64,000 nt of DNA from Deinococcus aquaticus (GTDB taxonomy: Bacteria; Deinococcota; Deinococci; Deinococcales; Deinococcaceae): NCBI RefSeq assembly GCF_028622095.1, contig NZ_CP115165.1, forward strand, positions 1,857,501 to 1,921,500, in the 5' to 3' direction. Every line of letters starts with the position of its first letter. Positions within the stretch are counted from its first letter, which is position 1. Below the pieces are notes generated by a model. That model did no database searches. It was not told the origin of the DNA and saw only the letters and a list, made by a program, of their open reading frames with translations. The position numbers and the translations under genes were made by a program. This document shows, one piece after another, positions 17,315 to 29,213 of the stretch.

Positions 17315-19318
17315 ATGCGGCCATCAGATCGTACCCAGGGCGCGACCCTCATCGTGTCGCTGCTGTTCGTCATGCTGATCCTGGCCGTGATCATGAGCGT
17401 CACCGCTCAGGTCACGCTCGCCACCCGGCGCTCCAGTGTTGACCAGGACGCCATCCTGCGCGCCCAGTTTGCCGCCGAGTCCGGCGCGGCGCGCGTGCAG
17501 GCCCGGCTGCGCGTCATGGGTAACCTGCTTGGCAGCGCCAGCCTGCCCCCGGACGGCGCGCAGGTCTTGAGCGACCTCGCCGCGCTGTGCGGGCTGAGCA
17601 GCCTGCCCACTGCCGCTGACGGCGCGACCCTCTGCACCCTGAACCCCACGACCGGCCTGAACAGTGCCGGCGGCGGCGTGAACTCCCGCGTGGCCCTGCT
17701 CGTTAACGCTGTGGGGCAGCAGGCCTTCGAGGATGCTGGTATCGCGGCCGCGACCCCCGAGGTCCGCAGCCGCTTCTGGTCCGACCTGTTCTCCGGCACG
17801 CAGGGCGTCCCCCTGAACGGGGATCAGGACGCCTCCACGTACGCCGTCAGTTACGGCCTGAAACCCCTGGCCGTCATCCGCGACAACGCCACCCAGTACC
17901 GCCTGACCTTCGAGGTTCCCGACGTGACCGTCACGGGCCGCGCCGGAACGGCCACCCGGACGGTCCGGGTCCGGTCGAACCTGCCCACCCTGAACCTGAC
18001 CGTCAGCCAGCCCTCCCTGGCCCCCTACGCCCTGCTCACCAACCACCACTTCAACAACGCCGCCTCCGAGGCTGGCCAGAACCGCATCACATTCACCAGC
18101 CGCACCCTGTTCAGCGGCCCCGTCCACACCAACCAACAGTTCATGTTCCAGGGCAAACCCTGGTTCGGTGGGGCCGTCACCAGCGCCGGATGCCCCGCCG
18201 GGAGCCTGGGGCCACAGTGCAACGCCATCAGCAAGCCTGCCGCGCAACCCGGCGCCTTCTTCGCCGGGTTGGAACGCAGCGCCGCCGGCATGTACCCCAG
18301 CCCCGACGCGCCCACCGAGTGCGCCTCCGACGACACGGTCTGCGCCGCCAACCCCAACGTGCAGCCGGCCTTCACGCAGGGCGTGAACTGGAACTCACCA
18401 GTCCTGCCGCTGCCCATCAACAGCAACAACCAGCAGGCGGCGGCGCAGTCGGGCGGGATCGCCATTGCCGGGAACGTCAGCAGCCTCAGCCTGTACCGCG
18501 ACACGGTCGCCGGGCAGGACGTGCAGCGCGTCAGCTTCACCAGCGACGCGAGCGGCGCGCCCGTCACCACCCAGCTGGCCTTCGGCGCGGACCGCCGCCT
18601 GCGCATCCTCGCGCCCGACGGCAGCTGGCAGGACGCCACGCGCAACCCGGACGGCACCTTCACGCCCGGCAGCCCCGCCGCCACCTTCAACGGCGTGATC
18701 CACGTCAGCGGGAACGTCGGCAGCCTGAACGCCGGCCCGAACGCTGCGGCCGGCGCGGCCATCGCCCCCTTCGCCGGAGTGACCCTGGCCGCCACCGGCG
18801 ACATCGACATCACCAGCGACCTGCGCTACGCCGACCCGCCCTGCAGCGGCGCGCACACCCGCAACGCGGACGGCACCGTCACGCCCGCCCCCTGCGACAA
18901 CCTGAACGCGCAGAACATCCTGGGCATCTACGCCAGCCAGGGCAACGTGAACCTCATCCGCCCCGGCAACGGCAGGGCCACCGAACTCGGGAACGACCCC
19001 ACCATTCACGCCGTCCTGATGGCCGGGCAGGGCGCCGTGCAGGTCGACGGGTATAACACCGGCAGCGCCCTGGGCAGCGTCAACCTGATCGGCGGCGTCA
19101 TCGAGAATTACTACGGCGCGTTCGGCACCACCAGCGGCGACGTGCAGCAGACCGGGTACAGCCGTAACTTCGTGTTCGATCCCCGCACCCTGGCCGGGCT
19201 GCGCCCCCCATACTTCCCCAACGCGGAAACCTGGACGGTCGGTCTTTACGACGGCGCCACCCCCGTCGCTGAACCCCGCCTGCGCGGCGATACCGTCAGC
19301 ACGGCAGGCAACCCGTGA
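17315..19318 (+). CDS. PilX-type N-terminus and DUF4900-like protein, ComZ-like
   Basis: A 667-residue protein that starts with a type III prepilin-like signal: TQG-ATLIVSLLFVML, with the likely cut after Gly9. The mature residue 5 is Val rather than Glu, as in PilX and GspK proteins that cap a pilus. The remaining ~600 residues are rich in Asn, Gly, Ser and Thr and have Cys pairs (AGCPAGSLGPQC, CASDDTVC, PPCSG..PAPC), fitting a large repetitive extracellular domain. The position with three minor pilins recalls ComZ of Thermus thermophilus, a pilus-tip protein for DNA uptake. The GTGA overlap with the next gene shows one operon. ComZ identity is inference. Confidence 0.75.
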   Translation: MRPSDRTQGATLIVSLLFVMLILAVIMSVTAQVTLATRRSSVDQDAILRAQFAAESGAARVQARLRVMGNLLGSASLPPDGAQVLSDLAALCGLSSLPTAADGATLCTLNPTTGLNSAGGGVNSRVALLVNAVGQQAFEDAGIAAATPEVRSRFWSDLFSGTQGVPLNGDQDASTYAVSYGLKPLAVIRDNATQYRLTFEVPDVTVTGRAGTATRTVRVRSNLPTLNLTVSQPSLAPYALLTNHHFNNAASEAGQNRITFTSRTLFSGPVHTNQQFMFQGKPWFGGAVTSAGCPAGSLGPQCNAISKPAAQPGAFFAGLERSAAGMYPSPDAPTECASDDTVCAANPNVQPAFTQGVNWNSPVLPLPINSNNQQAAAQSGGIAIAGNVSSLSLYRDTVAGQDVQRVSFTSDASGAPVTTQLAFGADRRLRILAPDGSWQDATRNPDGTFTPGSPAATFNGVIHVSGNVGSLNAGPNAAAGAAIAPFAGVTLAATGDIDITSDLRYADPPCSGAHTRNADGTVTPAPCDNLNAQNILGIYASQGNVNLIRPGNGRATELGNDPTIHAVLMAGQGAVQVDGYNTGSALGSVNLIGGVIENYYGAFGTTSGDVQQTGYSRNFVFDPRTLAGLRPPYFPNAETWTVGLYDGATPVAEPRLRGDTVSTAGNP

Positions 19319-19776
19319 CCCCCGCAAACCCCCGCGCCTGGCAGGCCGGATTCACGCTGCTGGAACTGCTGCTCGCCATGAGTATCCTGGCCATCGTGGC
19401 GGGCATCTTCGGATTCACGCTGCTCGGTACGTACCGCGCCAATCAGGTGCGCGAGGCCGCCTCGCAACTGACCGGCGACCTGCGCCAGGCGCGCAGCGAG
19501 GCCCTGAAAACCGGGCAGTCCGCCAGCCTGACCGTCGCGGCCAACTCGGCCGCGTACACCTTCACCCGCGCCGGCACGCCGCAGACGCGCACGCTGCCGG
19601 CCGGGGTCACCCTGACCAGCGTGGTCGGCTCAAGTAACGTCGTGTACACCGCCCCGACCGGCACGACCGGCGGCAACGGTGCCATCTGGACCCTCACTAG
19701 CCCCGGCGGCACCCGCAGCCTGAAAGTCAAGGTCATCGGAATTACCGGAAAGGTCATGATCGATGCAACGAACTAA
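19315..19776 (+). CDS. GspH/FimT-type pseudopilin
   Basis: A 153-residue minor pilin. The class III signal is clear: QAG-FTLLELLLAMSILAIV, cut after Gly12, with the conserved Glu at mature position 5. The C-terminal part is a small beta-rich domain typical of FimT and GspH proteins. It should join the type IV pilus or competence pseudopilus as a minor subunit. The GTG start overlaps the previous stop (GTGA), and the next pilin gene begins inside its last codons. Confidence 0.92.
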   Translation: MTPANPRAWQAGFTLLELLLAMSILAIVAGIFGFTLLGTYRANQVREAASQLTGDLRQARSEALKTGQSASLTVAANSAAYTFTRAGTPQTRTLPAGVTLTSVVGSSNVVYTAPTGTTGGNGAIWTLTSPGGTRSLKVKVIGITGKVMIDATN

Positions 19777-20212
19777 CCGCACCCAGACCACGCCCACGCA
19801 GACGAGCCACACGCAGGGTTTCACGATCATCGAGGTACTCGTGGCTGTGTTCCTGACCAGCGTCATCGCCCTGGTTGTCCTGACCCCCCTGACCGGCTTT
19901 TTCGGCCTGACGCGGCGCAGCACCCAGCAGGTGACCGCCACGCAGCAGGCCCAGCAGATCATCGAGGCCGTGCGCGGCGACTGGCTCAGTGTCGCCAACT
20001 ACGACCAGCGCTGCGCCACCCAGCCCGTCCCGGCCGGCGCGCAGGTCACCCTGACCAACTTGGACGTGAACGGCAACCCCACCGGCACCCCCGCCCTGAA
20101 TACCACCTGCGGCAGCAACCCACCGGACACCGCGCCCGTGCGGCGCATCAACGTGCAGGTCACGCTGGGCGGCGCGACCTCCAGCCTCAGCGTGGACGTG
20201 GCCCGCCCATGA
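19763..20212 (+). CDS. PilV-type minor pilin
   Basis: A 149-residue prepilin with a Thr-rich leader of 19 residues, then TQG-FTIIEVLVAVFLTSV with Glu at mature position 5. The mature part has one Cys pair (RCAT and TTCGSN). It starts 14 bases inside the preceding gene and its stop overlaps the next start by four bases, so all four pilin genes are tightly coupled. Function in pilus priming and DNA uptake is inferred from the cluster. Confidence 0.88.
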   Translation: MQRTNRTQTTPTQTSHTQGFTIIEVLVAVFLTSVIALVVLTPLTGFFGLTRRSTQQVTATQQAQQIIEAVRGDWLSVANYDQRCATQPVPAGAQVTLTNLDVNGNPTGTPALNTTCGSNPPDTAPVRRINVQVTLGGATSSLSVDVARP

Positions 20213-21042
20213 CCACCCCGCCGCCCGCTCGCCCCGCCGTGCACACGGCCGCCTTCACCCTGATCGAACTGCTGGTCGCCGTCGCGCTGGCCCTGATCAT
20301 CATGTTCGCGGCGTCCTCGCTGCTGATCTCGTCGTCGCGGTCGTCCGGTGACCTTCAGGCGCGCAACGACCTGCTTCAGGAATTCCAGATCGCGCAGAAC
20401 TACCTGATCGCCAACGTCCGCGAGGCCGCGTACGTGTACCCCCAGGGCACCACCCTGAACCTGGGCGGCGGCGTCACCACCAGACGGCCGGGCGGCGGCA
20501 ACTGGGTGGTCGGCAGCGCCTCGGCCCCCATCCTGGCCATCGTGAAAGCCCCGCAGGAAGCCGTGAGCGGCTGCGTGGCAGGGAACGAGGACGCCTGCTA
20601 CAAGTTCAAGGCCTACTACCCGGTCCGGCGCGGCACCTGGGTCGCAGGACTGGGCGATACCCAGAACAACCCCGGCGCGGACCCCAGCAACGAGGACGCC
20701 TGGCTGCTCGTCGAGTACACCAAGAACCTCGTGCAGACCACGCCCCCCACCGTCAGCCAGCTGACCGCCCTGCCCCTGACCCCCGGTGGCCTGAACGGCG
20801 AGAGTGGCAAACTGCTGCTGGATTACGTGCAGCCCGCCGTGACCGGCCTGCCACCCCTGTTCACCGCGCCGCCCGCCGGGCCGCAGGTGGCCGGGCAGAC
20901 CCGCGTGACCGTGAACCTCAGCGTCAGCCGCACCGTGGCAGGCAAGGCAGCGGTCGTCCCGGCCCGCCCCAGCACCGACCCCGCCACCTGGGTGCAGGGC
21001 GTGCTGGTCTCGCCGCGCAACGTGGGCCGCCTGAACCCCTGA
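20209..21042 (+). CDS. PilW-type minor pilin
   Basis: A 277-residue prepilin with the hydrophobic motif FTLIELLVAVALALII and Glu at mature position 5. The residue before the cut is Ala15 instead of the usual Gly (HTAA-FTLIE), so processing may be slower or use an exception to the rule. A larger domain than in the two smaller pilins follows, with one Cys pair (SGCVAGNEDACYK). It is the last gene of the pilin operon; about 40 bases later the first copy of the fold-back repeat begins. Confidence 0.88.
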   Translation: MTTPPPARPAVHTAAFTLIELLVAVALALIIMFAASSLLISSSRSSGDLQARNDLLQEFQIAQNYLIANVREAAYVYPQGTTLNLGGGVTTRRPGGGNWVVGSASAPILAIVKAPQEAVSGCVAGNEDACYKFKAYYPVRRGTWVAGLGDTQNNPGADPSNEDAWLLVEYTKNLVQTTPPTVSQLTALPLTPGGLNGESGKLLLDYVQPAVTGLPPLFTAPPAGPQVAGQTRVTVNLSVSRTVAGKAAVVPARPSTDPATWVQGVLVSPRNVGRLNP

Positions 21043-21081
21043 CCCGACCAGTCACCGGCCTGCTCACCGGGTGGGCCGGTG

Positions 21082-21221
21082 TGATACGGATTCCGTCTAT
21101 TTCGCTGACAACCCGGAACCCCACCGGGTTGCCAACTCCACGCCCGGAACCCGTTTTTCTCCTTCTCGCATCCGCTCGGATTGCATGGGCTTTGCAGCCC
21201 ACTCAATCGGAGTCCGTATGA
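21082..21221 (+). repeat. Fold-back intergenic element, copy A
   Basis: About 140 bp bounded by ATACGGATTCCGT and CGGAGTCCGTAT. Inside are a perfect stem CAACCCGG/CCGGGTTG and a second hairpin GATTG..GGGCTTTGCAGCCC..CAATC. It lies between the last pilin gene and pyrG. Three more copies are in this window. Confidence 0.9.
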
Positions 21222-21222
21222 T
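21192..21222 (+). promoter_or_regulatory. Possible pyrG promoter inside repeat copy A
   Basis: TATGAT (21217-21222), made by the repeat end plus two flanking bases, is a good -10 box. TTGCAG (21192-21197) is a possible -35 with a long 19-base spacer. No other good promoter is seen between here and pyrG. Confidence 0.4.
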
Positions 21223-21229
21223 AGGATCA

Positions 21230-21268
<39 letters not shown>

Positions 21269-21316
21269 CCTTTGCAGTGGGGTGGTCCCACGTGGGGCGG
21301 GCGCTCGCGGTCAGAC

Positions 21317-22957
<1,641 letters not shown>

Positions 22958-23076
22958 ACACGTTCAGTAGAGGGGGGCGGCGGCGCGAGGCGTGGTCGCC
23001 CCCTCGCTGTTGGGGTTGTGGGGAGTAGGGAGTGGGTGGCCTTGACTGGACTGGTCAGGTCGCGCATACGCTGTTG

Positions 23077-23157
23077 ACCATCAACCATCAACCATCAACC
23101 ATCAACCATCAACCATCAACCATCAACCATCAACCATCAACCATCAACCATCAACCA

Positions 23158-23174
<17 letters not shown>
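23077..23174. repeat. ACCATCA tandem repeat, 14 exact copies
   Basis: Fourteen perfect 7-base units with no spacers, between convergent pyrG and coaE. The right end reaches into coaE: its stop codon and last five codons are made of this repeat. The rest of 22958-23076 holds nothing I can name. Confidence 0.97.
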
Positions 23175-23832
<658 letters not shown>

Positions 23833-23835
<3 letters not shown>

Positions 23836-23972
23836 ACGGACTCCGATGGAATGGTTTGCAAAAACCGTTCCATCCGAGCGGACGCGAGCAGGAGCAGAGA
23901 GGATTCCGGGCGTGGAGTTGGCAACCCGGTGTTGTCCCGGGTTGTTAACGAAACAGACGGAATCCGTATCAT
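23833..23972 (-). repeat. Fold-back intergenic element, copy B
   Basis: A 140-bp copy in reverse orientation to A. It has the same terminal repeats and an inner stem CAACCCGG/CCGGGTTG. The second hairpin reads GATGGAA..GGTTT..AAACC..TTCCATC. Its left end supplies the coaE start codon. Confidence 0.9.
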
Positions 23973-24150
23973 GCCTCCGACTGTAGCAGCCGGCCCGGAA
24001 CGGACGGGGGATCCGCCTGAAGCTGCCGTGGGCGGCCAACGACCCGGAAGCCTTTCCTATCAGACACCAGTCATGCGGTCGGTGAAGACTGTCAGAATGA
24101 GCTTCTGCGCATCTCACAGCGACTTCACCCGGGCTGTGTTGGTTCTCACG

Positions 24151-24156
24151 TATTAT
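24151..24156 (+). promoter_or_regulatory. -10 box of the TPR gene leader
   Basis: TATTAT, close to consensus, ends 6 bases before the ATG of a 24-residue ORF. The 24-residue ORF therefore would be translated from a leaderless mRNA. The 180 bases upstream (23973-24150) show nothing else I can support. Confidence 0.7.
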
Positions 24157-24162
24157 TCGCTC

Positions 24163-24237
24163 ATGCCAAATTCTGGCAGGGCGTGGTTGGTCCGGCGCGC
24201 AGTTGCCGGTCCGAACCCCACGGAGGTTTCCGAGTGA
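24163..24237 (+). CDS. Candidate 24-residue upstream ORF overlapping the TPR gene start
   Basis: The ORF starts right after the TATTAT box and ends in GAGTGA, where its stop overlaps the GTG start of the TPR gene. It is basic ([11 protein letters not shown]) with no Met after the first. A GGAGG site inside its last codons would serve the TPR gene. The arrangement looks like translational coupling: ribosomes that finish the small ORF can restart on the main gene. Whether the peptide itself matters is unknown. Confidence 0.6.
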   Translation: MPNSGRAWLVRRAVAGPNPTEVSE

Positions 24238-25436
24238 ATCGACGCACGACTGTTTCTGGCCTGCTGGGCCTGCTGACCACCCTGGGTCTCGCTGCGGCCC
24301 AGACTGCCCCCACCACGCCCACTCCTGTGGTCCCGGCGGCTCCTGCCCCGGCCACCACGCCCGCTCTGGTGACGCCACCAGCGGCCGCGCCGACCCGGAC
24401 CATTCCGGCGGTGAACTACGTGGCGCTGGGCGTGTACTACTACGAGCAGGGTCAGTTCGATCAGGCATACGTGGCGTACCGCGCGGCCAGCGAGATCGAC
24501 CCCCGCAACACGGACGCCCTGATCGGCCTGGGCCGCGCGCAGGTGAAACTGCGCCTGTACAGCGCCGGGATCGAGACCCTCAAACGCCTGATCAGCGTGG
24601 ATAGCCGCAACTTCGATGCGTACGTCTCGCTGTCCCAGGCGTACGTGCAGCAGTACATCGGGGCGGGTGACCGCGCGGCCGTCAGCAGCAACCTGGGCGA
24701 GGCGCTGCGCATCCTGACCGACGCCGAGGCGCTGGCGCAGACGCCCACGGCCGGCAAGAACGTGCCGCTCAGCCGCGTCTGGAACGAGCGCGGGTACGTG
24801 TACAAGTTGCAGGGCGACGCCACGAAGGCCATCGAGGCGTTCCGGCAGGCGACCACCCTGAACCCCGACAACTCGATCCTGCTGTACAACCTGGGTGACA
24901 TGTACTACGCGACCGGGAACATCCCGCAGGCGCTGGACTACCTGCAGCAGGCCGTGATCGTGGACCCCCGCGACGCGTACAACCGCGCGTACTACGCCAA
25001 GCTGCTGGCCCTGAGTGGGAACGTGGCGGCCGCCCGTCCCGAGGCGGCGCAGGCCGCGAGGCTGGCCCCGAAGAACGCCTACGCGGTCGGTCAGTACGGT
25101 GTGGTCAGTTACCTGGGCAAGGACACGGCTACGGCCCGCTCGCAGCTGACGCAGGCCGTGACGCTGGACCCGCTGCGCTACCCAGAGTTCTACTACTACC
25201 TGGGCCGCCTGAACCTGGACGGCGGTGACCTGAAGACCGCGCGTGAGAACCTGACGCGCGCCGCCGCGCTGGGCAGCGCCACCCCCGAGTACCTGTACTA
25301 CCTGGGCCTGAGCTACGAGCGGGGCGCCGGAGCAGTGGCACCCGACCGACTGAAGGCCCGTGAGAATTACGAGGCGGCGCTGAAGCTCAGCCCCAGCTAC
25401 CGGGTGGCGCAGGACGGCCTGAACCGCGTCCGCTGA
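24234..25436 (+). CDS. Secreted TPR repeat protein
   Basis: A 400-residue protein with a signal peptide (1-23, ending GLAAAQ), a Pro/Thr/Ala-rich linker of about 40 residues, and then about nine tetratricopeptide repeats to the end. Typical repeat cores are [21 protein letters not shown] and [24 protein letters not shown] arrays bind other proteins, so it probably scaffolds an envelope complex; the partner is unknown. I chose the GTG at 24234 because GGAGG lies 9 bases upstream and it gives a good signal peptide. A terminator follows the stop. Confidence 0.88.
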   Translation: MNRRTTVSGLLGLLTTLGLAAAQTAPTTPTPVVPAAPAPATTPALVTPPAAAPTRTIPAVNYVALGVYYYEQGQFDQAYVAYRAASEIDPRNTDALIGLGRAQVKLRLYSAGIETLKRLISVDSRNFDAYVSLSQAYVQQYIGAGDRAAVSSNLGEALRILTDAEALAQTPTAGKNVPLSRVWNERGYVYKLQGDATKAIEAFRQATTLNPDNSILLYNLGDMYYATGNIPQALDYLQQAVIVDPRDAYNRAYYAKLLALSGNVAAARPEAAQAARLAPKNAYAVGQYGVVSYLGKDTATARSQLTQAVTLDPLRYPEFYYYLGRLNLDGGDLKTARENLTRAAALGSATPEYLYYLGLSYERGAGAVAPDRLKARENYEAALKLSPSYRVAQDGLNRVR

Positions 25437-25440
25437 GGCG

Positions 25441-25476
25441 GGCCGGACCTGCCAGACGGGTCCGGGCCGTTTCTGT
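25441..25476 (+). terminator. Terminator after the TPR gene
   Basis: GGCCGGACC pairs with GGTCCGGGCC (one bulged G) over 9 base pairs, followed by GTTTCTGT. Confidence 0.7.
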
Positions 25477-25522
25477 CACAGAACTCTTACAGGCCTTCAC
25501 GGGACTCACACAACACTTTTTT

Positions 25523-25560
25523 GGCGGGGCGGTCAGCGAAATACAGCAGACCGCCCCGCT
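25523..25560. repeat. Strong stem-loop in the 360-base gap before the CAP gene
   Basis: GCGGGGCGGTC (25524-25534) and GACCGCCCCGC (25549-25559) pair perfectly around a 14-base AT-richer loop. A run of six T precedes it. No T-run follows on either strand, so it is not a standard terminator. The rest of 25477-25796 contains TAAGGT (25741-25746), a likely -10 box for the CAP gene, and no other gene. Confidence 0.7.
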
Positions 25561-25796
25561 TCTGTGCCGGGCTGACCCTGGTCTTCTGCTGCCGATACTG
25601 GCGCAAATGCCGTCTGGGAGGCAGAAAAAACGGACATAGGTCGGGGGAAAACCGGGCAGTCCTATACCCCCGGATGGGGGTGATCGCTTGGGCGGCGCTT
25701 CATCCACTGCGTCGTGAGCGGCCTGAAAGGGACGTCTGGCTAAGGTAGGGGCACTTCAACCGCTGACCCCACTCAGGCAGCGAAAAGGACTCCCTC

Positions 25797-26372
25797 ATGC
25801 CCACCCTGAACCTGCCCCTGACCCTCCTGATCCCGGCCACCCTGCTGCTCGCCTCCTGCGGCGGCGGCCCCAGCGCCCCCAGCGCTGCCATCGGCAGCAG
25901 CGCCACCACGGGCGGGCAGGGCAGCGCCGCGCGTGACGCCGGCAGCCAGACCATGAGCAGCGAGGAAGCCCAGATTCTCAAGGAGATCAACGAGGCCCGC
26001 GCCGTGCCGCGCACCTGCGGCACACAGGCCTTCGCGGCGGCCGCGCCCGTCACCTGGAACGGTTACCTGGCCGGGGCGGCCCGCACCCACGCCGGCGACA
26101 TGGCCGAACGCGCCTACTTCGACCACGTCACCCCCGAGGGCCGCACGCCCGCCCAGCGCGCCGAGGCCGCCGGGTACACGGGCTGGCAGGAGATCGCTGA
26201 GAACATCGCCGCCGGGTACACCCTGGGCAACGTCACGCAGGGCTGGCTGGACAGCCCCAGCCACTGCAAGACCCTGATGGACCCCACCCTGAAAGAAGTG
26301 GGCGTGGGCTACCTGTACAAGCCCGGCAGCAAGTACGGCACCTACTGGGTGCAGGATTACGGCACGCGCTGA
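25797..26372 (+). CDS. CAP/SCP-domain lipoprotein
   Basis: A 191-residue exported lipoprotein. The lipobox LLLASC places the lipid on Cys21. A Gly/Ser-rich linker follows and then a CAP (SCP/PR1) domain from about residue 58. Its family features are visible: ILKEINEARA, the HAGDMAERAYFDHV metal-site His residues, the EIAENIAAGY motif, GWLDSPSHCKTLMDP and the final strand YWVQDYG. A Cys pair (TCG and HCK) may form a disulfide. Bacterial CAP proteins are secreted and often of unknown activity. AAAAGGA before the ATG is a ribosome site. Confidence 0.93.
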   Translation: MPTLNLPLTLLIPATLLLASCGGGPSAPSAAIGSSATTGGQGSAARDAGSQTMSSEEAQILKEINEARAVPRTCGTQAFAAAAPVTWNGYLAGAARTHAGDMAERAYFDHVTPEGRTPAQRAEAAGYTGWQEIAENIAAGYTLGNVTQGWLDSPSHCKTLMDPTLKEVGVGYLYKPGSKYGTYWVQDYGTR

Positions 26373-26425
26373 GGCGTGACCGCACCGCGCACCAGGGTTG
26401 AAGCTGGGCGCACGCGACAGAAAAA

Positions 26426-26461
26426 GGGCGGGACGGTTCTGTGAGGGGAGCCGTCCCGCCC
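26426..26461. terminator. Stem-loop after the CAP gene
   Basis: GGGCGGGACGG and CCGTCCCGCCC form a perfect 11-bp stem. The plus-strand tail is weak in T (GGCTTGTTG), while on the minus strand the stem is followed by TTTTTCTG, so it would stop antisense transcription well. Confidence 0.7.
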
Positions 26462-26539
26462 GGCTTGTTGTGCCCCTGCCACGGAGCGGCTCAGCGTGCC
26501 CGGTCCGGAGGGGCCACGCCAGACATTCGTTCCAGCGCA

Positions 26540-26584
26540 GCCGGTTCAGACGGCCAGTTCAAGATGGCCGGTTCAGGCAGCCGG
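26540..26584. repeat. GCCGGTTCA direct repeats upstream of gatA
   Basis: Three units of 13-14 bases (GCC-A/G-GTTCA plus 4-5 bases) and a partial fourth end 24 bases before the gatA -10 box. They could be a regulator site; nothing proves it. Confidence 0.5.
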
Positions 26585-26622
26585 ACGCACCGGGCCGGGC
26601 CGCGCCGCTAGACTGACCGGGT

Positions 26623-28098
<1,476 letters not shown>

Positions 28099-28102
28099 TC
28101 CT

Positions 28103-28151
28103 GGAAGTGGTGAGTGGGAAGTGGAGGGTCACGCGCCCACTCACCACTTCC
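28103..28151. terminator. Two-way stem-loop between gatA and truB
   Basis: Arms at 28103-28118 and 28136-28151 pair perfectly over 16 bp around a 17-base loop. The core word GTGGTGAGTGGG is the same as in the inverted repeat at 10321. Both flanking genes end here. Confidence 0.8.
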
Positions 28152-28168
28152 CACTTTCTACTGCTTCT

Positions 28169-29095
28169 TCACGCCCAGGCGCGCACGACTTTCAGTTGTT
28201 CGCCGTTGCCGTCCACGACGGCCACGAGGTCGCCGTTCAGCGTGACGACGTGGCGGCCCAGGGCGGGGTGGGCCGGGCGTTTGCCCTGGCGGAGTTCGCG
28301 GGCCACGCGGTCGTCGGCCTCGATGACCGGGAAGTCCAGCGCGGCGAGGTCCGGGATGCCCGCCGCCTCGGGTAGCCCGTCCAGGGTGGCGGCGTCCCGC
28401 AGGTCGTAGCGGCCCACGCGCGTGCGGACCAGTCCGCCCAGGTGGGCGGGCACGCCGAGCGCGCCGCCCACGTCGCGCGCCAGCGAGCGCAGGTACGTGC
28501 CGCTGCCCACGCGGGCGCGGACCAGCAGGGTGGGAAACTCGCCCAGCGCGGGCGGCAGGGTGAAGGTATGACCTGTGTCCGCAGGGGTCCAGCTCTGCGG
28601 GTCGAAGGTGCGCGGCGCGGCCTCCACGCTGGGGTAGATGCCCAGCAGGTCCAGCGAGTGGATGGTCACGTTCCGCGCGGGCAGGTCCAGCGCGCCCCCG
28701 GCGCGGGCCACCGCGTACGCCCGCTGACCGCCCACCTGAATGGCGCTGTACTGCGGCGGCACCTGCGCCTGCGGCCCCGTGAAGGATTGCAGCAGCGTCT
28801 GCACGTGCGCCGGGTCCAGGGGCGGCACGTCGCCCGTCTCCTCGACCGGCCCCTCGGCGTCCAGGGTGGGCGTCCCGGCCCCCAGGCTGATCCACGCGAG
28901 GTAGTCCTTGCTGTCGGCCTCCATGAACTGCACGACCTTGGTGCTGTCGTCCACGCACAGCACCAGCACGCCGGTCGCCAGGGGGTCCAACGTGCCCGTG
29001 TGTCCCACGCGTTTCGTGCCGCGCGCCCGCCTCGCGCGGTTCACGACATCGTGAGAGGTGAGGTTCAGAGGTTTGTCGACGGCGATCACGGGCAT
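28169..29095 (-). CDS. truB: tRNA pseudouridine(55) synthase
   Basis: A 308-residue TruB that makes pseudouridine 55 in the T loop of tRNAs. The catalytic Asp37 is in GHTGTLDPLATGVL, and the family motifs KPLNLTSHDVV, YSAIQVGGQRAYA and RARVGSGTYLRSLARD are all present. A PUA-like tail ends the protein. The frame stays open for 184 codons upstream, but ATG 29095 gives the exact TruB N-terminus and TAGCCT lies 7 bases before it. Confidence 0.97.
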   Translation of the reverse strand: MPVIAVDKPLNLTSHDVVNRARRARGTKRVGHTGTLDPLATGVLVLCVDDSTKVVQFMEADSKDYLAWISLGAGTPTLDAEGPVEETGDVPPLDPAHVQTLLQSFTGPQAQVPPQYSAIQVGGQRAYAVARAGGALDLPARNVTIHSLDLLGIYPSVEAAPRTFDPQSWTPADTGHTFTLPPALGEFPTLLVRARVGSGTYLRSLARDVGGALGVPAHLGGLVRTRVGRYDLRDAATLDGLPEAAGIPDLAALDFPVIEADDRVARELRQGKRPAHPALGRHVVTLNGDLVAVVDGNGEQLKVVRAWA

Positions 29096-29213
29096 AAGCG
29101 CGAGGCTAGCAGAGGACAGGGCGCGACAGTGGGCAGTGGTGCCGGGGGATTCCCGCGGTCTCCTTCCTGCCGCCCGCTCCCCACTCACCTGCTTCCCGCG
29201 TAGACTGAGCCCC

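Noticed and set aside
23836..24468. Upstream extension of coaE
   Set aside because: The frame crosses a fold-back repeat and the leader of the TPR gene and has no kinase motif.
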